From Hydrogenimonas sp. (GTDB lineage Bacteria; Campylobacterota; Campylobacteria; Campylobacterales; Hydrogenimonadaceae), in NCBI GenBank assembly GCA_003978765.1, contig QNYO01000045.1, positions 1-64,000 on the forward strand: a stretch of DNA of 64,000 nucleotides. Direction: 5' to 3'. The notes beneath the pieces are model-generated. The model was not told the origin of the DNA. It did no database searches and saw nothing but the letters and a program-made list of their open reading frames with translations. A program made the translations under genes and the position numbers. This document shows, in pieces, positions 8,996 through 18,945 of the stretch (positions within the stretch are counted from its first letter, which is position 1; the number at the start of each line of letters is the position of its first letter).

Positions 8996-11811
8996 GACAA
9001 AATCCTTTTAAGCTCTTTTTTCAAAAATTCTCCCGTATAACTTCCCGTTTTCTCTGCTGTTTTAGCAACCTCTTCAGGGCTTCCCACAGCAACAACTCTT
9101 CCCCCTTTGCTACCACCTTCAGGTCCCATATCGATAATATAGTCAGCATTTTTGATCAGATCGAGGTTGTGTTCAATCACCAAAACCGTATTTCCAAGGT
9201 CAGTGAGGTGGTGGAGTACCTTTGTTAAACGATCAACATCGGCAAAGTGGAGCCCTGTTGTTGGTTCATCAAGGATATAGAGGGTATTGCCTGTATCGCG
9301 TCGGCTCAACTCTTTAGCCAACTTAATCCGTTGGGCTTCACCCCCTGAGAGTGTCACAGCATTTTGACCAAGTGTAATGTATCCCAAACCAACATCTTGC
9401 AGTGTCTTAAGCTTTGTAAAGATTTTTGGAATATTCTCAAAGAAGTGGAGTGCTTCATCGACACTCATTGCCAAGACATCGGCAATATTTTTCCCCTTAT
9501 AGGTGATCTCCAAAGTTTGTGGATTGTAGCGTTTGCCTTGGCATGCATCACACTTGACCATAATGTCGGGCAAAAAGTGCATCTCAATCTTAATCTCCCC
9601 TTCACCTTGACACTTTTCGCACCGCCCCCCTTTGACGTTAAAGCTAAAGCGTCCTGGCTTGTATCCACGAATCTGTGCCTCTTTGGTCTTGACAAAAAGT
9701 TGGCGAATCTCATCCATCACACCCGTATAGGTTGCAGGGTTGGAGCGTGGTGTTCGCCCAATAGGACTCTGGTCAAGGTAAATCACCTTATCAAAATGCT
9801 CAAGCCCTACAATCTCGACACCATCAACCTTTTGTACCTTCTTAGCACGATTCAAAATCTCTTTAGCGGTTGGTAAAAGTGTCTGAAGAATCAAAGAGCT
9901 CTTACCACTACCACTCACCCCTGTAATACAGACCAAATTACGCAGAGGGATTTTGGTAGAGAGATTTTGGATATTGTTGATCGTGACATTCTTAATCTCC
10001 AACCACTCCTTCTGCTCCCGACGGTAGAAGTACTCAATCTTTTTGCGCCCCGTCAAATAGTGTGCAGTGAGTGTATCAGCTTTTTTAAGCTCATCTAGTG
10101 TCCCAGCAAAGATCACCTCACCACCAAACTTTCCAGCTCCCGGTCCAATATCGACAATAAAGTCTGCCGCTTCGATTGTCTCTTTGTCATGCTCAACGAC
10201 AATAACACTATTCCCCTTCTTCTGAAGCGACTTTAGGGTACGAATAAGCTTTTGGGTGTCACGTTCATGCAGTCCGATACTCGGCTCATCCAAAACATAC
10301 ATCACTCCTGTCAAGCCACTTCCAATTTGGCTGGCGATACGAATCCGTTGCGCTTCCCCTCCACTGATTGTTCGGGCATCACGCCCCAGTGTCAAATAGC
10401 CCAACCCCACATCATAGAGGAAAAAGAGACGCTCTTGAATCTCTTTTAAAATTGGGGTGGCAATCATCTTTTGCTGATCGGTTAAATCACTAAAGTTCTC
10501 TTCATTGTGGAAAAATTCATAACAGTTTTCAATCGGCATATCGATAATTTCAGCAATGGTCTTACCCCCAACACGAACCGCCAATGATTCAGGTTTGAGG
10601 CGATGCCCGTTACAGCTATCACACACCTTTTCGGTCATATACTCACCAAACTCTTTATCCTCTTTGAGCATATCGTAAGAGATTTTGATAATACCTGGCC
10701 ATACCCGCTCCAAGCGATGACGCTTCCATGTAAAGCTCACCTTATCTGGCGTACCATAAAGGATCTGCTTCTGCTGATGGGGTTCAAGCGCTTCATACGG
10801 CATATTGATATCGATACCAACGGTTTCACAAAAGGCTTTAAGAAAACCGAAGTAGTACCCTTTGTTAAATCCATAAAGTGTTTTGATGGCTCCTTCAGCA
10901 ATGCTTAGGTGAGGGTCGATGACACGACTCAGATCAAGGGTGTAGCGAAGCCCTAACCCATCACAGGTGGGACATGCCCCTTTGGGAGAGTTAAAAGAGA
11001 AACTCAATGGCTCAAGAGGATCGAAGCTCACTTTACAGTGAAAACAGGCCAAATGCTCGCTATAGTGGATAAGGGGTGCTGTATTCATATCTTCATGATT
11101 GAGCACCTCAATCTCCACTTCACCATAACTCTCACTCAACGCCTTCTCAATATCTTGAGCAATCCGCTCTTTTGCCCCCTCTTTGACTGCTACACGGTCA
11201 ATCACTGCTTTGATCGTATGCTTTTTGGTCTTACTTAGCTCTACATCCTCATCCAAGCGTACCATCACACCATCGATATGGGCACGCACATACCCTTTGT
11301 GACGTAGTGATTCGATCAGATCCGCAAAGCTCCCCTTCTTTTCACGCACAAGTGGTGCCATAATGACCAGTTTTGAGCCTTCTGGAAGCTTAAGGACTTG
11401 ATCGATAATATCACTCGCACTCATCTGTGAGATGGGGCGACCACAGAGGTGACAATACTGCTTACCCACCCGTGCATAGAGCAGGCGAAGATAGTCGTAG
11501 ATTTCAGTAATTGTCCCCACCGTTGAACGGGGGTTTTTCGATGTAGTCTTCTGATCGATGGCAATCGCAGGTGTCAACCCCTCAATCTTATCCACATCGG
11601 GTTTACCAACACGATCAAGAAACTGTCTTGCATAAGATGAGAGTGATTCGATATAACGGCGTTGTCCCTCGGCATAGAGGGTATCAAATGCCAATGTACT
11701 CTTTCCGCTACCACTTAAACCTGTAAAAACCACCAACTTATTTTTCGGTATCTCCAAGTTAACAGACTTGAGATTATTCTCTTTGGCACCGAAAATTTTA
11801 ATTGTATCCAA
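8992..11811 (-). CDS. uvrA: Excinuclease ABC subunit A
   Basis: UvrA is the damage-recognition ATPase of nucleotide excision repair. The 939-residue protein has two ABC ATPase modules with Walker A motifs GLSGSGKST (about residue 31) and GVSGSGKSS (about 630), two signature motifs (ISGGEAQRI and LSGGEAQRI) and the two family zinc fingers (CFHC...CPTC and CEKC...CDAC). The start is TTG at 11811 with AGGAG nine nt upstream. It is first in a uvrA-polA pair. Confidence 0.97.
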   Translation of the reverse strand: MDTIKIFGAKENNLKSVNLEIPKNKLVVFTGLSGSGKSTLAFDTLYAEGQRRYIESLSSYARQFLDRVGKPDVDKIEGLTPAIAIDQKTTSKNPRSTVGTITEIYDYLRLLYARVGKQYCHLCGRPISQMSASDIIDQVLKLPEGSKLVIMAPLVREKKGSFADLIESLRHKGYVRAHIDGVMVRLDEDVELSKTKKHTIKAVIDRVAVKEGAKERIAQDIEKALSESYGEVEIEVLNHEDMNTAPLIHYSEHLACFHCKVSFDPLEPLSFSFNSPKGACPTCDGLGLRYTLDLSRVIDPHLSIAEGAIKTLYGFNKGYYFGFLKAFCETVGIDINMPYEALEPHQQKQILYGTPDKVSFTWKRHRLERVWPGIIKISYDMLKEDKEFGEYMTEKVCDSCNGHRLKPESLAVRVGGKTIAEIIDMPIENCYEFFHNEENFSDLTDQQKMIATPILKEIQERLFFLYDVGLGYLTLGRDARTISGGEAQRIRIASQIGSGLTGVMYVLDEPSIGLHERDTQKLIRTLKSLQKKGNSVIVVEHDKETIEAADFIVDIGPGAGKFGGEVIFAGTLDELKKADTLTAHYLTGRKKIEYFYRREQKEWLEIKNVTINNIQNLSTKIPLRNLVCITGVSGSGKSSLILQTLLPTAKEILNRAKKVQKVDGVEIVGLEHFDKVIYLDQSPIGRTPRSNPATYTGVMDEIRQLFVKTKEAQIRGYKPGRFSFNVKGGRCEKCQGEGEIKIEMHFLPDIMVKCDACQGKRYNPQTLEITYKGKNIADVLAMSVDEALHFFENIPKIFTKLKTLQDVGLGYITLGQNAVTLSGGEAQRIKLAKELSRRDTGNTLYILDEPTTGLHFADVDRLTKVLHHLTDLGNTVLVIEHNLDLIKNADYIIDMGPEGGSKGGRVVAVGSPEEVAKTAEKTGSYTGEFLKKELKRILS

Positions 11812-11847
11812 GGGATTCTACTCCTATCACATTTATTTTTAAAAGCA

Positions 11848-12591
11848 TTAAAGACCCAATACCTTCTTAAGCATCAAAACCAAAATGACCACATAGAGTG
11901 CAATCAATGCACGTTTATACTTTTGGTTACCTGTTCGATCGGCCAGCCAGATACCCACTTGTACACCTACTAAGGAGGCGATACCGATTAAAAAGCCGTG
12001 CCAATAGTCGATATGCCCAACCATTGAGAGACTGATAAAGCCAGAGATCGAAGAGAATACCACAAAGAAGAGACCTGCTGAAACCGCCTTTTTGAGTGGA
12101 TAGTGCAATACCCCCACCAAAATAGGTGTCAATAGAATCGATCCACCAATTCCCATTGAAATAGCAAAGAGTCCAATCACAGCCCCTACACTTGCTAAAA
12201 GAAAGGGTGAAAGGGTATGCTCCTCTTCACCTTCTGTTGAAGCTGGCACCTTAAAAAAGCGATAGAGTGCAAAGAGTACAACCCCAACAAACATCGACTC
12301 TAAGACAATTTCGGGAACGGTTTTGACCAACCAACCACTTCCAAGGGCCCCTGCAAAACCACCAAGACCTATCACCAATCCCTCTTGAAAATTGAGGTGT
12401 CCTTTTCGGTGATTGAGCCATGAACCGTAGAGTGAGCTAAAGACCATCTGCATCACAGAGATACCGACGGCTGTCTTGATGTCAAAGCCCAGTAACATCA
12501 GTGTTGGTACAAGCATCGTACCGCCACCGATACCGAAAAACCCCGACATACCACCAATTACAATACCGACAAGAATCAGCAAAATTTCCAT
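11848..12591 (-). CDS. TauE/SafE family membrane permease
   Basis: A 247-residue integral membrane protein with about eight hydrophobic segments and the family's glycine-rich repeats (GGMSGFFGIGGGTMLVP near the N-terminus and FAISMGIGGSILLTP in the second half). The family exports sulfite, sulfoacetate or other small organic anions; in a sulfur-oxidising relative a sulfur anion is plausible, but the substrate cannot be read from sequence. The ATG at 12591 follows TGAGGATAGAG and fits better than the Met 12 codons upstream at 12627. It lies 36 bp upstream of uvrA on the same strand, with no visible terminator. Confidence 0.88.
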   Translation of the reverse strand: MEILLILVGIVIGGMSGFFGIGGGTMLVPTLMLLGFDIKTAVGISVMQMVFSSLYGSWLNHRKGHLNFQEGLVIGLGGFAGALGSGWLVKTVPEIVLESMFVGVVLFALYRFFKVPASTEGEEEHTLSPFLLASVGAVIGLFAISMGIGGSILLTPILVGVLHYPLKKAVSAGLFFVVFSSISGFISLSMVGHIDYWHGFLIGIASLVGVQVGIWLADRTGNQKYKRALIALYVVILVLMLKKVLGL

Positions 12592-12678
12592 CTCTATCCT
12601 CAGAAAAAAGTCATCTATTATACTCAAATCGGATTGAATCGGTCGATACCATTAATGCGTAATTTAAATTTTTTATTC

Positions 12679-12684
12679 TATAAT
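12679..12684 (+). promoter_or_regulatory. Likely -10 box of the fliN-fliO promoter
   Basis: A consensus TATAAT lies about 185 nt upstream of fliN in the divergent gap with the TauE gene. There is no recognisable -35, and no sigma-54 (GG-N10-GC) or sigma-28 site. The long leader (about 180 nt) contains two small open frames described separately. Confidence 0.45.
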
Positions 12685-12714
12685 CAAACACCATTTACCT
12701 AAAAAGGGGAAGAT

Positions 12715-12810
12715 TTGATCGATCGATTCTATCATCGTCCTCTAAACCATTTTTACAATACGCCGATTATGGGCACAATCCCTTTCGACAGTCCACTTTT
12801 TAGGTCTTAA
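12715..12810 (+). CDS. Candidate small ORF (31 aa) upstream of fliN
   Basis: A TTG preceded by AAAAGGGGAAGA opens a 31-codon frame (starting IDRFYHRPLNHFYN after the initiator) that ends at TAA 12808-12810, about 30 bp downstream of a TATAAT box. The ribosome-binding site is strong, but I recognise no relatives and the frame is short enough to occur by chance. It could be a leader peptide or nothing. Confidence 0.25.
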   Translation: MIDRFYHRPLNHFYNTPIMGTIPFDSPLFRS

Positions 12811-12869
12811 AACTTTAGAACGAAAAGATGAAATCATTATGAATTGTTGCAATTGCTAAAAGGGTCTGA

Positions 12870-13184
12870 ATGAATCAAACACATACAATAGAAGAAAAAA
12901 AGAGAGAGTTGCAACTCGACTTTGAAAAGCTTTTAGATATAGAGGTCGAGATTAGTGCCTACCTTGGTGAAACAGAACTATCACTTAACGATATTTTACA
13001 CTTAAATGTCGGTTCTGTCATTGACCTCAAAAAACCTGCTGGTGAGAGTGTCGAAACCTATGTGAATGGGCGTATTATCGGTAAGGGCGAAGTGATGGTC
13101 TATGAACAGAATCTTGCGATTCGAATCAATGAAATTCTTGATGCCGATGCTGTCATCTACTACCTCTCTAAAGAGAAGAAATAG
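12870..13184 (+). CDS. fliN: Flagellar motor switch protein FliN
   Basis: A 104-residue SpoA-domain protein: the C-terminal two thirds (VEISAYLGETELSLNDILHLNVGSVIDL...YVNGRIIGKGEV) match the C-ring protein FliN, which with FliM and FliG forms the switch and docks the export ATPase. Length equals the usual short FliN. Start ATG follows AAAGGGTCTGA. The gene is 2 bp before the FliO-like gene. No other flagellar structural genes are in the window apart from the distant flgR. Confidence 0.9.
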   Translation: MNQTHTIEEKKRELQLDFEKLLDIEVEISAYLGETELSLNDILHLNVGSVIDLKKPAGESVETYVNGRIIGKGEVMVYEQNLAIRINEILDADAVIYYLSKEKK

Positions 13185-13186
13185 CC

Positions 13187-14065
13187 ATGCGATTCCTTCT
13201 GGTTTTCGCACTCTTTACACATACTCTATTTGCTTCCTTACTCCTTAACCAAAAACTTTCTCAAGATCCAAACCAAATCGATCTTCTCCTCTCTTTTGAT
13301 ACCCCCTTTTCAGGTACCGTCTCCAAACAGATTGAAAAAGATGGAACGATTACAATTCTTTTAAGCAATACTGATCTTCAAAAACCTTTTGAACAGAGTT
13401 TGCAACAAAGCTTCCTTCAATCGATCACCCTCCATACCCAATCCAACCACACAACTGCGATCCAACTCAAGCCGTCACAGAGCCATCATCTATCGGTCAA
13501 AGCGATTAAAACAGCCGATGGCTTTAACCTACGCCTTCGTATCACACCATTAGAGAATCCATCGATACATGAGGGATCGGGGATGATGGCTCTAAAGACT
13601 GTTGTCAATACCCCCAAACCACTTCAAACCCTCGATGATCGAGAGACTCTCCCAGGTTGGCGATACTGGAGTGTTCTTGGAGTCCTCTTTCTTCTTCTTT
13701 TCATCTTATGGCGTATCAAAAAGAGAGGTGTTCCATCCTTTTTACAACATCGCTGGCTCTTTCCTTCAGCCTACTCTACTCAAAAACCTACTCATGAGGC
13801 AACCATTCGCTACCAAAAACCGCTCGATCCAAACAATCGACTCCTCCTTTTAGAGTTTGCTGATAAGCAGTATCTTATGGTTGTTGGTACCACCAACCTA
13901 CTCCTTGATACATTTAACACTCAAAAGCAAGAGCCAAATGAAGATAACCCCAACACTTTTTCTCACCTCCTCAATGCCAGCCAAGAGGAGCTTGAAGCCT
14001 TTTTACAAGAGAACCATTCAGAGGCGTATGAAGCCTTTAAAACTCATGCGAATAGAGAGAAGTAA
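13187..14065 (+). CDS. fliO: FliO-like flagellar biosynthesis protein with periplasmic extension
   Basis: A 292-residue protein with a signal peptide (MRFLLVFALFTHTLFAS), a periplasmic beta-rich segment of about 135 residues, one membrane helix near residue 165-180 (WSVLGVLFLLLFILWRI) and a cytoplasmic tail containing LDPNNRLLLLEFADKQYLMV. That tail fits the FliO domain (PLDP..LLLVEVG...LLGVT), the export-gate assembly chaperone. The position directly after fliN supports this, as Campylobacter also has a membrane protein gene after fliN. The large periplasmic part is longer than in enterobacterial FliO. The call rests on a weakly conserved family. Confidence 0.68.
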   Translation: MRFLLVFALFTHTLFASLLLNQKLSQDPNQIDLLLSFDTPFSGTVSKQIEKDGTITILLSNTDLQKPFEQSLQQSFLQSITLHTQSNHTTAIQLKPSQSHHLSVKAIKTADGFNLRLRITPLENPSIHEGSGMMALKTVVNTPKPLQTLDDRETLPGWRYWSVLGVLFLLLFILWRIKKRGVPSFLQHRWLFPSAYSTQKPTHEATIRYQKPLDPNNRLLLLEFADKQYLMVVGTTNLLLDTFNTQKQEPNEDNPNTFSHLLNASQEELEAFLQENHSEAYEAFKTHANREK

Positions 14066-14084
14066 ACCGTTATAAAAATTCAGA

Positions 14085-14110
14085 AGAAAAAGCCCCGCCA
14101 AAGGCGGAGC
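14085..14110 (-). terminator. Rho-independent terminator of the cytochrome c peroxidase gene
   Basis: On the minus strand GCTCCGCC-TTT-GGCGGGGC (8-bp stem with one G-U pair, 14092-14110) is followed directly by TTTTTCTT, a textbook terminator just after the peroxidase stop. On the plus strand the stem has one mismatch and no T-run, so it is oriented for the minus-strand gene. Confidence 0.85.
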
Positions 14111-14115
14111 AGAGA

Positions 14116-15147
14116 TTAGTGAAGGTCAGGTTTTGGAGTATCGTTGGTGCTTGCAGGAAGTTCAGGGTAGCGAATCTCTGGTTTTTTACCTGTTAAGGCA
14201 CCAAAGAAGGTTTTAATCTTTTCAGCCTCTTCATCGCTAATCTTCACACCAAGCTGGGTTTCACCCATAATCTTAATCGCCTCTTTAATATCCCAAACTG
14301 CACCATTATGGAAGTATGGACGTGTTTGAAGGATATTGCGTAGTGTTGGGGTTTTTACCAATCCATTCTTATCCCCTTTAAAGTCACCAATGTTGGCATA
14401 CTTATAGGTTCCAACCGCTGGGAATGGTTGCATGCTTCCACCCAATCCAACACCATTGTGACAGCTCACACACCCTTTATCGATAAAGACTTTCAGCCCC
14501 TCTTTCTCCTCTTCAGTGAGAGCCTTATCATTTCCATTCAAGAAGTCATCATAGCGTGATGGTGTGACAAGTGTGCGTTCAAAGACAGCAATCACATCAG
14601 CAACATCTTTAAATGTTGGTTTGAAGTTTGGATCGTTGTAAGCATCTTTAAAGGCTTCAACATAAGCAGGAATAGAGTTAATGACCTTTTCAACATGCTC
14701 TTGCGTTGCTGCCATTTCAGGTGCTGCTTGAATTGGACCTTGTGCCTGGTCTTCAAGATCTGGACTGCGTCCATCCCAGAACTGCTTTTGCATAAAGACG
14801 GCATTATAGACAGTTGGAGAGTTAAGATGGTGTGGATTGGATCGCCACTTATGCCCTGTTGCAACATCGACACCATCAACACCACCGGTTGCAAGGTTAT
14901 GGCAGGAATTACAACTAATCAATCCACTCTTACTCAAACGTGGATCAAAATAGAGCATTTTACCCAATGCAACCTTTTTCTCAGTGATTGGGTTTTTAGG
15001 GTTGTCAATCAATTGATAAAGTTCTGCTTGATTATCTGGAATTGGTTTTAAACCAGCATTTTTTGCTTTTTCAATTAATGTATCTGACGCAATCGAACTA
15101 ATACCAAATAGCGAAAAGATTGTGAGTGTTAGTGCCATCTTTTTCAT
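14116..15147 (-). CDS. Periplasmic diheme cytochrome c peroxidase
   Basis: The enzyme reduces hydrogen peroxide to water with electrons from periplasmic cytochromes. It has a signal peptide (MKKMALTLTIFSLFGISSIAS) and two CxxCH heme sites: CNSCH (about residue 80) and CVSCH (about 226). The family signatures QFWDGR and YFHNGA, and GGSMQPFPAVGTY, surround them. At 343 residues it is a classical bacterial CcpA/MacA-type protein. It lies in a peroxide- and iron-stress neighbourhood with the ferritin-like protein and the Fur/PerR regulator, but has its own 70-bp upstream gap and its own terminator. Heme attachment would need the CcsBA protein encoded at 3087. Confidence 0.93.
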   Translation of the reverse strand: MKKMALTLTIFSLFGISSIASDTLIEKAKNAGLKPIPDNQAELYQLIDNPKNPITEKKVALGKMLYFDPRLSKSGLISCNSCHNLATGGVDGVDVATGHKWRSNPHHLNSPTVYNAVFMQKQFWDGRSPDLEDQAQGPIQAAPEMAATQEHVEKVINSIPAYVEAFKDAYNDPNFKPTFKDVADVIAVFERTLVTPSRYDDFLNGNDKALTEEEKEGLKVFIDKGCVSCHNGVGLGGSMQPFPAVGTYKYANIGDFKGDKNGLVKTPTLRNILQTRPYFHNGAVWDIKEAIKIMGETQLGVKISDEEAEKIKTFFGALTGKKPEIRYPELPASTNDTPKPDLH

Positions 15148-15217
15148 ATTCCTGCTCCTTTAAAGTTTTTTTAGAATCATATCATCAAAAAATGAATATT
15201 TTCCTAAATAAAATGAT

Positions 15218-16090
15218 TTATTCCCATTGATATAAATTCATTGGTGTATCATCACGATTTGCCCACTCTCGCATCGAAGCATCATAGAGTTTTGCTTTTG
15301 AAAAGCCCAATAGACGGTGCAGAACAAAGTAGTTCATTGAAGTTTCCAAACCACCTGTACAGTAGGTAATCACCTCTTCTTTAGGGTCAAGTTTCATCCC
15401 ATCAATCAACATCTCCCGAAGAAGAGGAGTCGGTTTCATAGTACCATCACCATTGAAACTAAACTTCCAAAAGTAGCTACTTGCACCGCTAATATGACCA
15501 GCACGCTTTAAGACCGGTTGCTTTCTCGCACCAAAGTAAAAAATAGGTGGACGGGCATCGAGCATACGGACTTTTCCGATACGTGCTTTCACACCTTCAA
15601 GATCGATAACCAATTCGGGATGATAAACTGCTCTGAAATCCCCTACTTTGACCACAGATTTTGTCGTAGAAACTTTTTCACCCGCTGATTTCCATGCTTT
15701 TAGTCCACCATCTAATATCGCCGTATTTTTCAATCCGTACAACTCCATTGCCCAAATCACATAGGAGGGTTTGAGCATATCTTTACTATTACTATGGTGT
15801 GAATAGAGCACCACTTTACTATTGTGATTAATCCCTAAAGCACGCATATGTGCTTCAATCTCTTTTAATGAGCGAACCAGTGCAAAGGTACCATGTACCT
15901 TACGCCACTTTCCAATACCGCTATGTACAGCACCTGGGATATGCTCTTTTTTATAAAGTTTACGGGATGAGACATCAACAATCACAAGATCTTTATCGTG
16001 CAGATGCACTTTTAACCAATCAACACTCACCAATGGCTCCATAGCAAAGAGTGAGAGTGTCATCACGACCATCATCCATAACTTTTTCAT
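15218..16090 (-). CDS. Periplasmic two-domain rhodanese-like sulfurtransferase
   Basis: A 290-residue protein with a signal peptide (MKKLWMMVVMTLSLFAM) and two rhodanese domains. The N-terminal domain (about 24-130) lacks a catalytic Cys (its loop reads YSHHSNSKD); the C-terminal domain has the active loop CTGGLETS (about residue 242), which should carry the persulfide. The pattern is that of thiosulfate/3-mercaptopyruvate sulfurtransferases. Periplasmic placement fits thiosulfate or polysulfide handling in a sulfur-metabolising bacterium, but the natural substrate is not known. It is 26 bp downstream of the ferritin-like gene on the same strand and may be co-transcribed with it. Confidence 0.88.
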   Translation of the reverse strand: MKKLWMMVVMTLSLFAMEPLVSVDWLKVHLHDKDLVIVDVSSRKLYKKEHIPGAVHSGIGKWRKVHGTFALVRSLKEIEAHMRALGINHNSKVVLYSHHSNSKDMLKPSYVIWAMELYGLKNTAILDGGLKAWKSAGEKVSTTKSVVKVGDFRAVYHPELVIDLEGVKARIGKVRMLDARPPIFYFGARKQPVLKRAGHISGASSYFWKFSFNGDGTMKPTPLLREMLIDGMKLDPKEEVITYCTGGLETSMNYFVLHRLLGFSKAKLYDASMREWANRDDTPMNLYQWE

Positions 16091-16116
16091 TCCATTACCC
16101 CCTTTTGATCAAATGG

Positions 16117-16635
16117 CTAAAGATCCATTGTATCCTTAATCTGTTGAATAAATGCCGTAATATCTTCATGAAGTGCTACCAGATCCTCTTCATGCTCCAC
16201 TTCATCAGCCAAAATCTGATTCACCATATCGTAGGTGACAACATCTTTTCCTTGGGTCACTTCAGAGAGTTGACTATAAATCCCAATAGCACACTGTTCG
16301 CCCTTAATGGCATCTTCTAAAATCTTTACAACATCAAAGTTGGTTGGTGCATCATAACCGCAATGGGTCTGTTCAAACCACTCACGTGGATCAAGGAGTG
16401 GCGTACCACCCAACTGTATAATACGGTTTGCAATCAAACCAGCATGACGCAACTCATCCATAGCATGTTGATCTAGCTCCACGACCACAGCATCTTTCAT
16501 AATGCCTTTAATTACTTTACTCTCTGTGTAGTATTGATAGTAAGCCAACCACTCATCGGCATAAGCACGATTGAGTAGTGCAATCACCTCATCAATCTCT
16601 ATCCCTTTAACAATCGAATTTCCACCTCTTGCCAT
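16117..16635 (-). CDS. Ferritin-like diiron protein, possibly DPSL/thioferritin type
   Basis: A 172-residue four-helix protein with a full set of candidate diiron ligands: Glu28 (ADEWLAYYQYY), Glu61 and His64 (DELRHA), Glu113 (KGEQC), Glu145 and His148 (DEVEHEE). Two cysteines, Cys92 and Cys115, lie 23 residues apart, Cys115 two residues after the ligand Glu113; a paired-cysteine site beside the ferroxidase centre is the mark of DPS-like thioferritins in archaea and anaerobes. Expected role: oxidising and storing iron with peroxide as oxidant. The gene is divergent from the Fur/PerR gene and shares its operator region. Start ATG follows AAGGAGATAGAG. Confidence 0.82.
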   Translation of the reverse strand: MARGGNSIVKGIEIDEVIALLNRAYADEWLAYYQYYTESKVIKGIMKDAVVVELDQHAMDELRHAGLIANRIIQLGGTPLLDPREWFEQTHCGYDAPTNFDVVKILEDAIKGEQCAIGIYSQLSEVTQGKDVVTYDMVNQILADEVEHEEDLVALHEDITAFIQQIKDTMDL

Positions 16636-16718
16636 CTCTATCTCCTTGTTAGGACAAAATATCCCTTATTCCATTGTTGTACAATTCAACTTAAAAGGAT
16701 GTTAGTTTCTATTTGAGT

Positions 16719-16760
16719 CAATATAAAGCTATACAATATAAAGCTTGTGAATATAAACTG
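16719..16760. repeat. Three 12-bp iterons in phase every 15 bp upstream of the Fur/PerR gene
   Basis: CAATATAAAGCT at 16719-16730, the same at 16734-16745, and the variant GAATATAAACTG at 16749-16760, each start exactly 15 bp apart. They lie 51-92 bp before the regulator start and 84-125 bp before the divergent ferritin start, the right place for an operator. A metal or peroxide regulator acting on its own promoter is the simplest reading, but direct repeats at 15-bp pitch are not the classic Fur or PerR palindrome. Confidence 0.7.
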
Positions 16761-16796
16761 ATAAAAATTAATATTTTGATAGAATGGAGGAAATTT

Positions 16797-16814
16797 ATGA
16801 GGGAGCATTTATGA
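16797..16814 (+). other. Possible 5-codon leader ORF coupled to the Fur/PerR gene
   Basis: ATG at 16797, eight nt after GGAGG, reads MREHL and stops at TGA 16812-16814, which overlaps the regulator's ATG (16811) as ATGA. The layout looks like translational coupling from a minimal leader peptide. The regulator also has its own GAGGGAG, so the leader may be incidental. Confidence 0.35.
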
Positions 16815-17221
16815 GAGGAACAGCAGAGCTACTAAAGGAGTATCAACTTAAAGTTACACCTCAACGGTTAAAGATCATTACAATCCTTGAAGAGTATGGT
16901 CATCTCAATATTGAAGACCTCTATCACAAAATGCTAAAAGAGTTTCCCAATGTTTCATTAGCCACTATCTACAAAAATATCAATCAAATGGTTGAAAGTG
17001 GTCTCGTACAAGAGGTGAAGCTACCTCGTACCAAATCTGTCTATGAACTAAAGAAAGAGCCTCATCTCCATATGATCTGTAGTCTATGTCAAAAAGTTGA
17101 AGATATTGTTGTCAAGACAGACAAAATGGTTAAAAGTGCTGAAGTGGTAAGTGGTTACCATATCAAAGAGAGTTTTATTACACTCTGTGGTATCTGTCCA
17201 GAGTGCCGAAAATCGGCATAA
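16811..17221 (+). CDS. Fur-family transcriptional regulator, PerR-like
   Basis: A 136-residue metalloregulator: winged helix with TPQRLKIITILEE (about residue 18) and recognition region NVSLATIYKNINQMVESGLV, then a dimerisation domain with a metal site (HLHMICSLC) and two CxxC pairs (CSLC and CPEC) for structural zinc. Length and motifs fit Fur/PerR; the context of a ferritin-like protein and peroxidase favours PerR (peroxide sensing) over Fur, but the sensing residues do not decide it. I start at ATG 16811, with GAGGGAG 5 nt upstream; an in-frame ATG at 16784 lacks a ribosome-binding site. Iterons upstream suggest autoregulation. Confidence 0.88.
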   Translation: MRGTAELLKEYQLKVTPQRLKIITILEEYGHLNIEDLYHKMLKEFPNVSLATIYKNINQMVESGLVQEVKLPRTKSVYELKKEPHLHMICSLCQKVEDIVVKTDKMVKSAEVVSGYHIKESFITLCGICPECRKSA

Positions 17222-17226
17222 AGAAT

Positions 17227-17259
17227 AAAAAAAGGGGTTAGGCACATACGCCCAACCCC
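17227..17259 (-). terminator. Rho-independent terminator of groES-groEL
   Basis: On the minus strand GGGGTTGGGC-gtatgt-GCCTAACCCC (10 pairs with one internal mismatch, 17234-17259) is followed by seven T residues (17233-17227). It lies between the convergent perR-like gene and groEL and mainly serves groEL. Confidence 0.85.
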
Positions 17260-17290
17260 TAAAAGTGCTCTTACATAGAAGCAAAGCGGC

Positions 17291-18934
<1,644 letters not shown>

Positions 18935-18945
18935 TCACCCTCCTC

